Assembly (NCBI GenBank): GCA_933228895.1
Contig: OW121856.1
Location: forward strand, 20,415,805-20,479,804
DNA: 64,000 bases
Origin: Platycnemis pennipes
Taxonomy: Eukaryota; Arthropoda; Insecta; Odonata; Platycnemididae
Reading direction: 5' to 3'
The notes under the pieces were generated by a model, which had not been told where the DNA came from, ran no database searches, and saw only the letters and a program-made list of their open reading frames with translations. Below are positions 11,455 to 23,254 of this stretch, in pieces. The number at the start of each line of letters is the position of its first letter. Positions within the stretch are counted from its first letter, which is position 1. Position numbers and translations under genes: made by a program.

Positions 11455-12257
11455 ATATACTATCGGCAAGTCTTGTAAAGAGACGGTATGATAACTATAT
11501 TATTGTAAACAGTCTATTAAATGCATTAAAATGGGAATCATTGTCAGATTGTTGGTTGAAATTTATACTTAATCTACTAAATAAATTCCAGTATAAAATT
11601 TTCACTGATGACGTTAAAAATATTTTTCGAACTCCAACTCACATAGGGGGGAACGTGGTGACCTAGTGGGTAGAGCGCTTGGCCTCTGATCGAAGAGTCC
11701 CTGGTTCAAATCCGTGTAAAGCCCCCGAACGGAAAATCCTCGGAGTTCGAGGTGGCCCAGGGAAAGGAACTGGCCCCCTACCCTGAATGTGTGAAATTCA
11801 CACGCCTGTGGCTTCCTCTCTCTACCTTCACCTATGCAAACCAACCTTCGGGTCAAATCACTGAGTGAGTGAGTGAACTCACTATGGTAGACTGGACCAT
11901 CATCATAAAATTAGAGAAATTGATTGCCGAACTGACAGATTGTAAATGTCCTTTTTTCCTCGTACAATAGGGGATATGAATAGCTGAAAATATAGCCAAT
12001 AGCATAAATACGATTGTATTAAGGGATAGCATAGGTAGTTGCATGTTGGTATAAGGAATTTAAGCTAACCCAACTAACAGCATGATATTGCATGCTGGCT
12101 ATGCTATTTTTATCTTTTTTAATTTATGAAGTTTCAACTAGTATACCTATTAGAACTAATCCTTTTTATGCGTGATATGTAAGGCATGTTTGGTGTGAAT
12201 TCAGCCCCTGCAACACACCTTTATGGTGGCTATCAGGGTATTATGTAACTGTAGATA
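11455..12257 (+). mobile_element. LINE D copy (subfamily b) carrying a SINE
   Basis: The plus strand encodes RYDNYI-V-SLL, WESLSD, LNLLNKFQYKIFTDDVKN and IFRTPTH up to 11647. After the SINE the frame resumes with THYGRLDHHHKIREIDCRTD and then a stop. The 3' UTR runs through agcataggtagttgcatg and atggtggctatcagggtatt to gtaactgtagat. The tail after the SINE fits the C-terminus seen in the 8.8 and 13.5 kb copies. 5' truncated; the catalytic RT core is absent. Confidence 0.75.
11648..11875 (+). mobile_element. tRNA-derived SINE (family A) with TSD
   Basis: Head: A-box-like tagtgggtagagcgc and B-box ggttcaaatcc, spaced as in tRNA genes. A ~150-bp body follows, then a (tgag)n tail at 11861-11875. 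It is flanked by aactcacatagg (11636-11647) and aactcactatgg (11876-11887), a 12-bp duplication with small changes. The surrounding LINE D frame is continuous once this segment is ignored, which proves the insertion. Not the same as the family B SINEs. Confidence 0.75.
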
Positions 12258-12271
12258 TATTTGCTTTTAAC

Positions 12272-12636
12272 TAGGGATGGGTCGATTCCACTTTTTTTCG
12301 GTTCCGGTTCAGTTCTTAACTTCGGTTCTCGGTTCCGATTCTCGGTTCCGGTTCTTAATTTACCACTTACTTTGCATTGCTCAATGGTAAGATAAGGTAA
12401 TCAATAATCATTTTCAGAGACTGAATTAGAATAATTCGCGATTTTGAAGCATCTAAGTACACTATTTCACCAGGTTTTAATGTGAAGCCTCCACTTTCGG
12501 AGTGTGAGTAGGTTTCAAACTGGTTTTCGCGCCAATTATTTCGGTACCGATTATTTTTGGCCTCGGTTCCGGTTCCGGTTCTAAGCTCAAGAACCGGTGG
12601 AACCGAGAACCGAAGAACCGAACCGACCCATCCCTA
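12272..12636. mobile_element. hAT-like MITE with 8-bp TSD and CGGTTC repeats
   Basis: Ends are tagggatgggtcg and cgacccatcccta. Perfect cttttaac duplications flank them (12264-12271 and 12637-12644). An 8-bp TSD and these termini fit a non-autonomous hAT element (known rule). Both subterminal regions carry many copies of cggttc / gaaccg, inverted relative to each other, so the whole can fold back. No ORF for a transposase. Confidence 0.75.
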
Positions 12637-12644
12637 CTTTTAAC

Positions 12645-12735
12645 ATCTACATCCAAGTGATACCTGGCAAGCCACCGCAAGGGTTTGTGGCAGGGGGTGA
12701 AGATCACCAAGCATGCACTATTTACATGCAAGGTT
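12645..12735 (-). mobile_element. LINE D 3' end (subfamily a), truncated
   Basis: Starts atctacatccaag, then gcaagccaccgcaagggt and gtggcagggggtgaagatca. It lies tail to tail with the 12.2 kb copy, the hAT-like MITE sitting between them. Confidence 0.8.
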
Positions 12736-13184
12736 TAAAGATTATCGCTTCTAAGTAGAGCAAGTATTTAGAAGTTAGAGCATGTATGGTTAAGGTTGGA
12801 TGGCAGCCACCCTATACGCGGCGCCTGATTACGGTTGCATTCCGAATCTAATCCCCGCCCCAGAATCCGCTCCCGATGAATGCTCCGTACGCTGTATTAA
12901 TTGGACGGCGGCGCATATAACATTCCTCGACCGTCCTTCTCCAGCGCACACCTTCCAACGACCCCGCCCGCCATATGCCCGCACAAAGCCACCCCTAGCA
13001 CGTTGCCCCCCCCTGACCCTCCTTACAATCACGCGCTGAAGCCTCACTCTTCCTGTATCTCCTCCTCATCTCCCCATCTCCTCATCTCCGTCTCTCTTCG
13101 CCCCTATCCGCGCGACGATATGCAAATGTTTCATCTTGCATACCTTCCCGCATGCGTCGTCCTCTCCTCTTCAAAAGTTCTCAA
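12736..13184. other. unassigned, C-rich
   Basis: Pyrimidine-rich on the plus strand (12800-13130), giving two overlapping open frames without a known domain. No repeat family recognised. Confidence 0.4.
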
Positions 13185-13510
13185 TTTCATCTACATAATA
13201 CCCTGCCAGCCACCATAAAGGTGTGTGGCAGGGGTGAATTCACACCAAACATGCACCACATATCATGCATAAAAAGTATTAGTAATCATACACAAGCCAA
13301 TGCTTCACAATTTAAAAAAGATTAAAACAGCAAAGCAAGCAAACAATATGATGCTGTTGATTGGGATAGCTTAAAGTCCTTATACCAGAATGGAACTCTC
13401 TTTGCTACCCATTGATACACTCGTATTTATGCTATTTGATATTTTTACAACTATTAATATCCCTAATTGTACGAGGAAAGAAGAACATTTTGAATCTATT
13501 TCCGCCGTTC
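13185..13510 (-). mobile_element. LINE D copy (subfamily b), 5' truncated
   Basis: From the antisense tail catctacataataccctgcc through the atgcataaaaagtattagta and ttgattgggatagcttaaag blocks to a short coding end reading FKMFFFPRTIRDINS on the minus strand. The FFPRTIRD motif is typical of the C-terminus of CR1/L2/Daphne-group LINEs (known). Confidence 0.8.
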
Positions 13511-15926
13511 CCAATACCTACCCCTATCGAATTGCTCACCTTTCCTAAGTGTTGAAAATGACCGTAGCTGTCGGTTGTTTCCCCGGAATAGCTACTACTA
13601 ACGAGTGTGGAAATTGTAGACATTTAATCGTGTCCATGGCTCGAGTGACAGATGCGCCCAAATATCCCCGTGTCGCCCTTGTAGCCGGAACAAATGCGCG
13701 GTGGGAATGGGACGCTAGAGGGAGCATTGAACGAGTGTTGCAGAAGGGAGGACGGACAGTAAAGGTGCTAATATGCTGCATAGCGCTTGAGGAAATTAGA
13801 GCCTCTTCTTTCATTTGATTTTAATTATAACTCGTGAATATTTATGAAAGCGAATATAAACGTGCGTTGTGAATGGTATTTTTTAATATATATTTATTGT
13901 GCTGCGATTTTTATTGAAATTCTTTAGGTATTTCTTTCCATCAATATAATATATTTTCATTCCCTGCCAGAGAATTTTGCGTTTTTGCTCTCAAGATTTC
14001 TTCTTATTCACGTATTTTTGTGGAGATGGCGTCTGATATAATTAGTTTAATGAAGGGGAATTCTAATTGAATAGTATTAAATAATTATTCTTGCTCGAAC
14101 ATGTTAGGTGGGCTTAATCTTCATGCATTTATATTTCACTGCGAAAGTAAAAAAATGGTGAAATATTTTCGATACGAGGTAGTAGGGAGCCGATACTTGA
14201 TGACAGAATCTGGACCTAACTTCAGAAGACCGCCCTGACGGCAATGATGCGACTTGCATCTTCTGCGTTGGACTGTTTTCTGACGATATGAGAGGAGAAA
14301 TGTGAGTTCAGTGTATAATGTGCCAGATGTGGGCACACACAGAGGGGACGGGGAAGAAAAAGAAGCTTATGCGTGTGATTTCTGCAAATAATAACTTAAG
14401 CATCGTTTGGGAACATATATTTTATCTTCTTTTTCCTACTCTTATTGTTTTTTTGATAGTTTTATCATTTTTCTGTATTTTGAGTTCATTATTGTCTTTT
14501 TCTTACTTAAACATCATGAGTGTCCCACTAGCCCGTATTTAGGCACCTTTCTGAAATCATTCCATTTTGAAAAATTTTTGAAATCAGCTCATCTGAAAAA
14601 AGGTTGAACCCTTTAAGACTAAGACTTAAGATTAACATCTCAAAAAATAAACTAAGTTAACACAATAGACCTCAAAATTAAACATGTAGCCCAATTTTGG
14701 ACCACCTCCTCAATGCATTAGTATATTAAGTTTAAGGCAGTTACGGTTAAATAAGAGAAATTTTGATTTTAAATGCTTTAATTTTTAAGCCGTCTAGCGT
14801 AGCTACCATACACACTTTCTATCGCTTTCACTTCCAAGGAAACGGGATGAATTAGGGTAAATGGCATAAGGTCTGCATTGAGACGAAGTTCAAATTCAAA
14901 TTTTGCAGCATGTTAACTAATTTGATATTTCTCAGTAAAGCTGTTGTTGTCACGTCTATCCTTTGCATGATCCATCCTAGATGTCATGTTCTTGGAGAGG
15001 TTTAGCTATTATTTAATGGAAATTCCCCAAAAGGTGTAAGTAATTGCGTCAGTTAAAATTGGAAATGGGACGGAGCAGGGGTCATAGTGGGCATCTTTTC
15101 TTAAAATCATGAATCTCACCGCTCAATCAATGAGTAATGATGCAAAAAATAAGTGCATCGTTCAAATGTGAGATGAATTAATAAGCAACTTCGGCACATT
15201 GTAGATGAACGAGGGAAATAGTTTAGGTAATAGAAATTGGGCTTATTGCTAGACCAGATGCTTAGAAGTAAGCATGATAAAACAACGATGTAATTGGGAT
15301 TTTATGATTTACCTCTGTTTGACTTTTCTCTATCGCTTACCTTGCGCACTGCTTTATGCGTCAATATTAGTCCATGGAATTAAATTCAGCTGGAGTGACA
15401 GCCAGATCCAAAGCACAAAAGAAGGAAGCAGAGCGACTTCCTTAAAGATTGACGCACGGTCAAGGTCTTCTCTCAGAGTGCTCTTCAAACAAAGGTTCCA
15501 GCGAAGAAGAGGAGCGATTAAGGCCGCCCTATTTTTTTATATTGAGGAGATGAAATTAAATGTTTACGGACTATCGAGTTGGAATTATTTGCAGCTAGAA
15601 ATAGATGACTGTGAAGTGTGCGTTCCTGATTACCTTCGACAGTGAAATATGGCCTGACCTTTTCAAGCAGGCACGCGGCTTTTTTATTATTATACTGATT
15701 TTTAAATCCCAATATATGAAAATGGCTCATATCTGCCTATTTTCTAGACGGCCTTACTTTAATTTTCTCTTTCTAGATTATCTGAAGTTAAACCGTGAGA
15801 TTTTGAATTTTCATTATGATTAGGCTCTAACTGCTGATGAGGATTCATGCAGATTCGTATTTTAGGCAGAATAATCCGTTAAGTCTCCATTATTTGAGGC
15901 CAAGTAGAATATGTAACAACTATCTT
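13511..15926. other. no recognisable feature
   Basis: Two overlapping frames at 13545-13818 and a 123-codon frame at 15274-15645 show no domain I know. Long AT-rich stretch with no repeat family recognised. Confidence 0.4.
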
Positions 15927-16170
15927 CCCTTTATAGGTTGGTGGTCGCCTGAGCGACCACCTCAATCCTGGCGGTATCTCTGATTTTTGGCATGAGTTTT
16001 CCTCAGCATACGTTTAATTGTGTTGCCTTGATGATCGATAGATGTTAGGTTCACCTTCTATTCATTAGAGTCACTCGTTCTCGGAAATGTGGTCGCTCAG
16101 TCAACCACTGAGCGTGTAGTGACCCGAGTAATTAAAAAACTCTAGGGACTTCTGCCCTATAAAGGGTTAA
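15927..16170. mobile_element. piggyBac-like hairpin element (candidate)
   Basis: Left end ccctttatagg and right end ccctataaaggg are inverted. The right one is followed by TTAA (16167-16170), the piggyBac target site (known), while the left flank has lost it. Subterminal hairpins sit just inside each end: ggtggtcgc-ctga-gcgaccacc at 15940-15961, and cgctcagt-caacc-actgagcg near 16094-16114. No ORF. The missing left TTAA makes the class uncertain. Confidence 0.45.
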
Positions 16171-17042
16171 TACATGACTCAATCAAGGGAACTTTAAAGC
16201 AAATATCGCGACGGGTGACTGAGATGCTAGAAATAATTAATTTACATACATTTGTTGGTGTCCGTGGTAAAATACTCAGTATGTGTATCTCAGAAATGGT
16301 ATGAGGTAAGGCTATGCCGTGAACAGTATTACATTTCTACTACCTTAGAGGTTCCAAATAAACTTGTATCTTTAACTTAATGATCCGAGTACGATCCTCT
16401 CCGTCTACGATTAACGCGTTTCTTGTCTCTTCTTCTCCGGTTAGATTTCCGTTTCCATTCTTTTCTTTCATCTGCATATGTGGATTCACCTTTTTAAATT
16501 CAACTTTTTTATGCAATAATCATACTCCTAATACGGCCAATAGTATTATTTTTATCTAATCTTCATTTGTCATAATTTTTTAAAACAGGTCGCCCAAAAT
16601 ATTTCTTCCTCTGAAACGCCACCTTGCCCACCACCTTTCTCCTTTGAAGGACCTCAATCATATGTCAATCGCAATCCAAAATACTCCCAAAATAGAGAAA
16701 ATTACTATTTACCTATTTTTCGTGCCCGCGGTGAATTAAAATCGGTGCCTTTTGTTTATTTGGTGATTTACAATTTAACTCTCATCACTGTGGCCAATAT
16801 ATATGCCACGCTGTAGTGCGACAATAGTTATGGAAAGAAATAAAATACATGGGAATGGAATTAAGTTTCTAGGACACCAAACTAGAAAAATTGGAGAAAA
16901 TCCGTGTAAATTAAGAAAATATCCTGCAAATCTCCATTTCAGCTTCCAATGTCGCGATGTTTTGTGCATTAATGCTTGATAATAATTATAGTGTTTTCTG
17001 AATGGATATAAATTTTCTGTTTTCCATAGAATGTGGCAATGT
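16171..17042. other. no recognisable feature
   Basis: AT-rich, nothing recognised. Confidence 0.5.
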
Positions 17043-17150
17043 TGAATATCATCATCGGTCAACAATCCTAGGATTGGTTTGACGCAGCTCTCCACTCGAT
17101 TTTTCTATCGGCCAATCTTTTCATATTGTTCTCTTCTTCTACATTAATCT
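17043..17150 (-). mobile_element. LINE R 3' end fragment
   Basis: Antisense of the (gat)n tail, then cggtcaacaatcctaggatt and the ctctccactcga block shared with the 26.4, 30.2 and 43.7 kb copies. About 100 bp only. Confidence 0.75.
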
Positions 17151-17214
17151 CTTCTTCATCTTCTACAATGTTAAATAAATAGTCTAAATTGACTTGAAAC
17201 CTACATTATACTTC

Positions 17215-17593
17215 TATAAGATTCGTATAAAGTATATTTCTCTCTGAGAAAAAGGCGGCTTTCCTTCCTTTTCCTCGTACAATTAGGGTTATGAATAGCT
17301 GTATATATATCCAATATCATAAATGCTGGTGTATCAATGGGTATCATATGTAGTTTCATGTTTGTATAAGGACTTAAAGCTAACCCAACTAGCACATGTT
17401 AGTTGGGTTAGCTTACATTAAAATAGCAAAGCATGCTTGCTTTGCTATTTTCATATTTTTAAATCGTGAAGTTTAGACTAATATATTAATACAAATTCTA
17501 TTTTATGCATGATATGTAGTGCATGTTTGGTGGGAATTCACCCTCTGCTGCACAACTTTATGGCGGCTTGCAGGATAACATGGTGATGTAGAC
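17215..17593 (+). mobile_element. LINE D copy (subfamily b), mostly 3' UTR
   Basis: Contains cctcgtacaattagggttat, gctaacccaactagcac, ttttatgcatgatatgtag and the terminal ggcggcttgcaggataacat block. Internal duplication: 'gttagttgggttagctt' appears right after 'gctaacccaactagcac', making a small inverted repeat at about 17380-17415. Confidence 0.75.
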
Positions 17594-18429
17594 TCTTTGG
17601 ATTGATAGTTTTGCGAAACAGATGGAACTGACCTAATTATAAACCTTTGAGGCCGTTATTATACTTATTGAGTGTATGAAAAATATGAATTTATATAAGA
17701 TACCTAATGCGCTGTTTATATAACCCTAATTCAATTTATGTACGACTTCCATAGCTGAAAATACAACTTTCGCGGTTAATTTTCATTCGGTTATGACAGA
17801 CATTTTCATCGTTTTCTTTTTCCACGTATTTCATTGGTTCGTCCATTTTGCACCTAAACGGTGGGAGGTCCCATTCCTGTTTCATGCAAAAATTTGAACG
17901 GGAAGCGTTCGGGCCAAAAATTTGGATGGAGAAAAGGACGAAAATTGGACCTTGTGAGCATAAGATCCAGGGCGCCAGAGCGAGAGAGAGACCTTCAGCC
18001 CCTTCTCGCTCATTGTCCTTCGCCGGGTCACGACCGCGAACCATTGCGAGGCGGGGCTGCAGGGAGGGCCCCCTCCGCATGACGAATGGACCCCCTCCGT
18101 CCGCACAATGCCGACTTCGCTAATCCCTGCCTTCCTCGGTCCGGGCGCTGTAGAGGATCCTGCGGAGAGCGGTCAAACAGAGTCTTCTCTTCCCGCCATT
18201 GAAGAGGATCGCGTGAGAAATGAGGCTTTTAGGTATTAATTCCTCGCCGTGACGCGCGCAGTCACAGCATTTCAGAACACTTAAAGATTCCAACACTTTT
18301 CATCATATTTGGTCTACAATATTATACCGATGCTTCCAACTCCTTCCAAGTAGGTACTCTTTTGTGCATGTTTGATGTACGTTTTAACATTGCTAAGCCG
18401 CTACATGATAGGTAAATACAGAAAAATAT
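17594..18429. other. unassigned; GC-rich centre
   Basis: A GC-rich block (about 17930-18200) sits in AT-rich surroundings and produces overlapping frames on both strands with no known domain. No repeat family recognised. Confidence 0.4.
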
Positions 18430-18720
18430 ACTTAGATGATTCCAACTGTAGTTCTCCTGATAGACTATTTACGCTACTATAGTGATCGAACAGTCTCTTT
18501 AAAAATCGTGCCGATATTCGCTGCACACGTTCAAGTTCATTATTTAAAGCTATTTCGTAAGGGTCCCATATACTGTCAGGGTATTTCAAATGAGGTCTAA
18601 CGAGAGAAAAGTAGTTGATTTCGCGTACATGATCATCACATTTCCCAGTACGCTTTTGATGAATCCCCGTTTACGATTAATTTGGCCCATTATTTCAGTA
18701 ATTTTTTTACTCCAAGAAGA
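18430..18720 (-). mobile_element. LINE D coding fragment
   Basis: Minus-strand translation gives YPDSIWDPYEIALNNELERV then QRISARFLKR, the region after the RT core in CR1/L2/Daphne-group LINEs (pattern: SxWDP...ELERVQRxxARF, known). Upstream, in another frame, are NRK-GFIK and YFSLVRP-like pieces. Broken by at least one shift. No 3' UTR is attached, so both ends are truncated. Confidence 0.65.
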
Positions 18721-21700
18721 ATATTACATTATTATTTGTAACTTAGATTAGTAAGGTACTCGCCTTCGGAAAACATTTTTATATATATGCTTGGCAAATC
18801 TAAATATTTACACACAATTTATAGGCAACGTCTAGATCACAAAGCAAGTTGTGGTAGTTATTGCTGAAATGTTAGAATAAAGAGATGTATCCAGTTAATA
18901 GCAATCCCCGCAGTCAAGATTCGGAATTAGCCACGCATTGCAAGATAATGAAAAAGAAATTTTGATATCCTCCAGTCGAATAAAGAGACAAAATCTAGCT
19001 TTGCCACTGTCGTAGAGAAATGAATTTCAATTTACTGAACAGTGCAGATACCTCAAGTAGTCATTCGTTAAAGTGCCTGTACAAGGAAACAGAGAATTAT
19101 TTAGTTTTAATTTGTTTTCATATTGCAAACATAAAAAGGAAATCTACTGCCTCATTTCACTCACAATATCACCGTATTACGGCAGTGTTAACCAAAAAGT
19201 TGTGCTATATTTCTTCGATTTTTATCAAATTATGGTATTTTGTTCTTCAAGAACAACAGTGAAATTTGAATAAAATCCTTGGCGTGATATTTTTTACGAT
19301 ATTTACAGCCTTATAACTTCTAAAAAAAGAGAACAGATGATTATTCATGAGCTTCTATATGCATAAAATATTGATAGTTTATGGCTTTCGCTAAAGGAAT
19401 ATTGAACTACCTACGGAACTCAGTATGGAATGTGAGGAGTATCAGCTGCTTGCCATTATAAACTATTCCCTTTAGGAATCATGTCTCGAACGTTAAGTAC
19501 CTGTTATAACCCTGCAGCTAATGAGAAACCTAAACGAAATGAGAGGTTTCGTATTTATTCCAGAACATATTTCTAGAATCCCTTAAATAGTATAAAATTG
19601 TGTTTTAAGGCCGTTTTGTGTTATCATTTTTGTGGCTTTAGATTAACCGACATGGGCGTACCAAAATTTTCAGCCAGAAAGATGACTTACCGATGAGTTG
19701 TAGATTTTTTCCTCTCCATTTGTGATGTTGGCGTTGGCAAATGCATCTTCAGGATCCGAGACGACTACGGCGAGGGGGGGGGGGTGGGGGGTGGTCCGTT
19801 CCCGCTAGGATACGTGCCTGGGTTACCCTTTTCCACCGCTCGCCTCAAACTATCCCTCATTCCTCTCCTTGTAGGCCGCAGTTGGAGAGAGAGAGAGGGG
19901 GGGGGGGAGGTCCGTGTAGGCTGTTTCTCGCCCTGTCTTGAGGGCGAAACCCTCGTACATCACACCTTCGGAGGTGAGAAAGGACCGATTCATCGGCAGG
20001 TATTTACGCCCCGCGATCCCAAACACCCATAACGGGTAGCTTCACATCCACATCAGGCCCTGAAGAAAAACGTACGAGACTTGAATAACAAAGAATTTGT
20101 ACTTGTATTCATCTTCGAATCTTTTGTTTTATGATAACACAGGAAGACGTAAGGATCTGGACAGAAGTTAATGGTTAAAACGCTGGCTACTGGGCAGTTT
20201 AACAAGACTTTACTAGTCGTGTTGAATTGCTAAGGCATATCTACATAATCTTCATTTTTCGGAATTGATCCTACAATTGCGTGGAAATCTGTATTATTCC
20301 CAATTTAATAATAGTCTCAAATGATTATTCCCTATAAAATAAGTTACTTGGAAACTATTTCAATAGTTGTGTACGCTGTTAATCAACTAATTTTTGTTTC
20401 ATGGTATATAGCAATTACGACTTCTTTTACGGTCAAAGAAATTGTATTTTGTTATTTTTTTACAGATTTCCATTAACATGTAGGTATATATGTAGGTACT
20501 TGAGAATATTTCTTCCTGTTTTTGATGTGCCTGGAAGTATATATTTCCACTTTTTGAGAATCTTATTTTAACTAACGTGGAAATTACTGGATTTGCTTCG
20601 TCACAAAACAGCATATAAGGCAAAGAACTACTTTGTACCGAGGTAGATTTTTAAACATAAATCCTACTCCAGGCATTTAAACCACTGAAAATGTTTAGCT
20701 TAGTATTTACAGTTCGTAATGTGACTAAGCATTCTGGATGAACTACCAAAGATAGCGGTTTTAAGTCCACTGGACCCAAAATGTTTTGTTGCTGGCAATG
20801 ACAAAGCACACTCCTGGTGTCAATTTTATGGAAAATAACTTATTGCTGAACATTTTTAAATAGTTTATCTTCGTATATTTTACTCATTTGACGGCTTCAA
20901 TCCATTTGCCTTTTTAAATCCTGTTGAAATATGACTGTTAATACGAAAAATGAATTGAGTTAAATAGAGTTTTATGACTGTAATTAGGCGGAGAACTTTA
21001 TATTAAGGGTTACACGAATCTAAAGAACAATCTAATACTTATTAAACCCCCTTTTTAACAGCGGGTTGATGCTAAAATAATGAAATTAGGTAAACTATGA
21101 GAACTAGGTGAACTTTGACAATACCAAAAGATGCCTGGGACAAAGATATATTTAGTGACAGATCAAGCGCAGGAATTGATGGAGACATGTCTTGTTGGCC
21201 AAATGTAACAGAGTACAATCTCTCCTGCTCGCTGTTGCTAATGCCAGCCTCTCCTGAAGAGCGCTCTTAGCGATCATCGGTCCAGCGAGTCACTCAACAA
21301 ATTGAGAATAACGATCTGAAATACCATCCAACGGGCAAAAAATAGCCTTCCCCGTTTTCGCTCCAAAGTATCCAATGAGAGAACAAGTAAAACAGGACGC
21401 GCGCCTTATGGAGAGGCGAAATCCTGCCCCAGTATCGTATTTTGGAAACCACTTTATCATTGAGTAAGTATAATGTAAAAGGATCATTGCTTTCGCTTTC
21501 GTTTTTCTATTCAACTTAAGGAGGTTCCACTATGACCTCGCGCATTAAATCGCATTAGAGAGCTATGCTATGCAATGAATGAATGCCAATTCAGTAAAAC
21601 ACCTTCATGGAAATCCGTCTATAGTGTAATAACGCCTACACAATAATTGCATGAGTATGCTATTGTATAGCACGTCATAGTTGCATTGTATTTTTTTTAC

Positions 21701-22519
21701 CTGCTCTTTTAACTTATTTCGACTTCGGAACGTGGTTGACGTGTTGTTGCCACGTTTAATTTCCTAAGTGAGAGTACATTGGCAACGGTTCCTTCCGGTT
21801 CATTCCTGCTATTACGTATTCCATAATACCATAAATATTTTCATACTTATAGTTTTAAACTATTCTCTTACAAATACAACTCTTTATTTTGAATTTTATT
21901 TATATTGATATTTTTGAAAAATGTTTGGCAATAATGACGCTGATACTGCTGCTACCATTTGGAAGAATTGGAATTAATTAAACCATATCAATAACCAATG
22001 AGAATATTAAAATTACATAAAAATATAAGAAGGACCTTGGTAAGGTTTTTTCCTAAATTGAGTAAATAGGCTCGTAAGCACGTTCCTTCACTAGTGCCGT
22101 TGCCAATGTTAACAACATAATGTAGCGCCACTTTCATGTAACTAACAATAAGAGTTTTCTTCCTCTTTTCGAGCAATAATAGTTAATATCAATTAAACAA
22201 GTGCGGTAAGGCCAGCAGTTTTTTACAATGCTAAATTCTACATAAAATTGCACATCTTAAATTAATTTTTCGTCAAAACGACATTTATCTTTACATTATT
22301 AATCTGCAAATTTTACAGCTGCAGCCATGCTCTGCTGCATAAAATTGCTGATTTGCATTATTACATGCTAACCACGCATAAAATTGCTGAATTTCAGCGT
22401 CTTTGTTCTTCTAATATACGATGGAAAGGCCTCATTATTTTATTGACAATCGATAGAAGGGCCAAAAAAATGATATATCCTGAAATTTTCACAAAAATGA
22501 TATGTACTTTATACAAGAT
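18721..22519. other. long stretch without recognised features
   Basis: Mostly AT-rich. Holds a G-rich, GA-repeat patch at about 19770-19920 (runs of g and gagagaga), which yields frames of no apparent meaning. No gene, RNA or repeat family recognised. Confidence 0.45.
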
Positions 22520-22520
22520 A

Positions 22521-22632
22521 TTCCACAGAGAAAAAATCATTCGCCTTGACCGGGACACGAACCCGGACCCCCTGATTTCCGGCCAGGTGCTCACCAGTTG
22601 CGCTACCAAGGCGTCCTCTTTCTCTGTGGAAA
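22521..22632 (-). mobile_element. tRNA-like sequence inside a 14-bp inverted repeat
   Basis: ttccacagagaaa (22521-22533) and tttctctgtggaa (22619-22631 approximately) enclose a tRNA-like sequence on the minus strand (22543-22612). It has a 7-bp acceptor GCCTTGG / TCAAGGC, an anticodon stem CCTGG / TCAGG with loop CCGGAAA, and a T arm CCGGG-TTCGTGT-CCCGG. The loop lacks U33 and a GGA anticodon without a long variable arm is not a normal Ser tRNA, so a functional tRNA is unlikely. A related pair lies at 62.7-62.9 kb. Best read as a repeat family built around a tRNA-like unit. Confidence 0.6.
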
Positions 22633-22654
22633 TTCTAAGGCTTTAAAGGCTTAC

Positions 22655-22745
22655 CAGGATCTCCATTCGATTCTCCTCCTATCGGCTAGTCTCTTCATAT
22701 TGACATAATTCTTCTCTTTTACAACCTTGAAAACTCGTTCCGGGT
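22655..22745 (-). mobile_element. LINE R fragment
   Basis: Matches the antisense of the LINE R C-terminal coding region (ctccattcgattctcctcc, atcggctagtctcttcatat), lacking the gat-repeat tail. Short and truncated at both ends. Confidence 0.6.
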
Positions 22746-23254
22746 ACTGAAGAGATAATAGCATGCTTAGTAATTAAGTGATTGGGTATGCATTGGTGGA
22801 TTGGCATTAAATGATTATATCCGTCCCTTCTGATTATATGCAAACAACCTCCATCAGTTTGCAAATGTATATGTAGCTACTAATAAGATTTGAAACGCTT
22901 AATAATTTTTAACTTGCATTGATAGCATTTTTTCGGAGGTTTATTGTATTATATGATACATCACTCGCATATCCAAAAGACTATTTTTTTCAAACATGTG
23001 TTGCATAAAATAGTAGATGTTTTCTTTTGTAAAAAAAGCTTATGCTAGAGATAGGAGCATATCCCATTTGATATTGTGCAATCTTCCGTACTCTCTAGAC
23101 ATGTTGTTCTGCAAAACGTTTTGTGGAGGACTCATTTTCATAGTTTGAAAATCTGCTCAATCTGTGAAGAAGCGGGAATAAGAAAAGGAATGAGAGTGAG
23201 AGTCTGTGCATTCTACCCCGTAATTTTTAAAGTTTACAACGAAAGAGCCATCAA
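22746..23254. other. no recognisable feature
   Basis: AT-rich; the frame 23076-23258 runs up to the LINE R copy, and its last residues (ERAIN) match the equivalent LINE R position, so its end may belong to that element. Confidence 0.4.

Noticed and set aside
15274..15645. 123-codon frame
   Set aside because: No domain, no splice or codon-use support that I can judge; treated as chance.
19770..19925. G-quadruplex or regulatory element in G-rich patch
   Set aside because: Runs of g and ga repeats are simple-sequence DNA; nothing else supports a function.
22543..22612. functional tRNA gene
   Set aside because: The cloverleaf is fairly good, but the anticodon loop lacks U33, the GGA anticodon does not fit the short variable region, and the unit lies inside an inverted-repeat element with relatives elsewhere.
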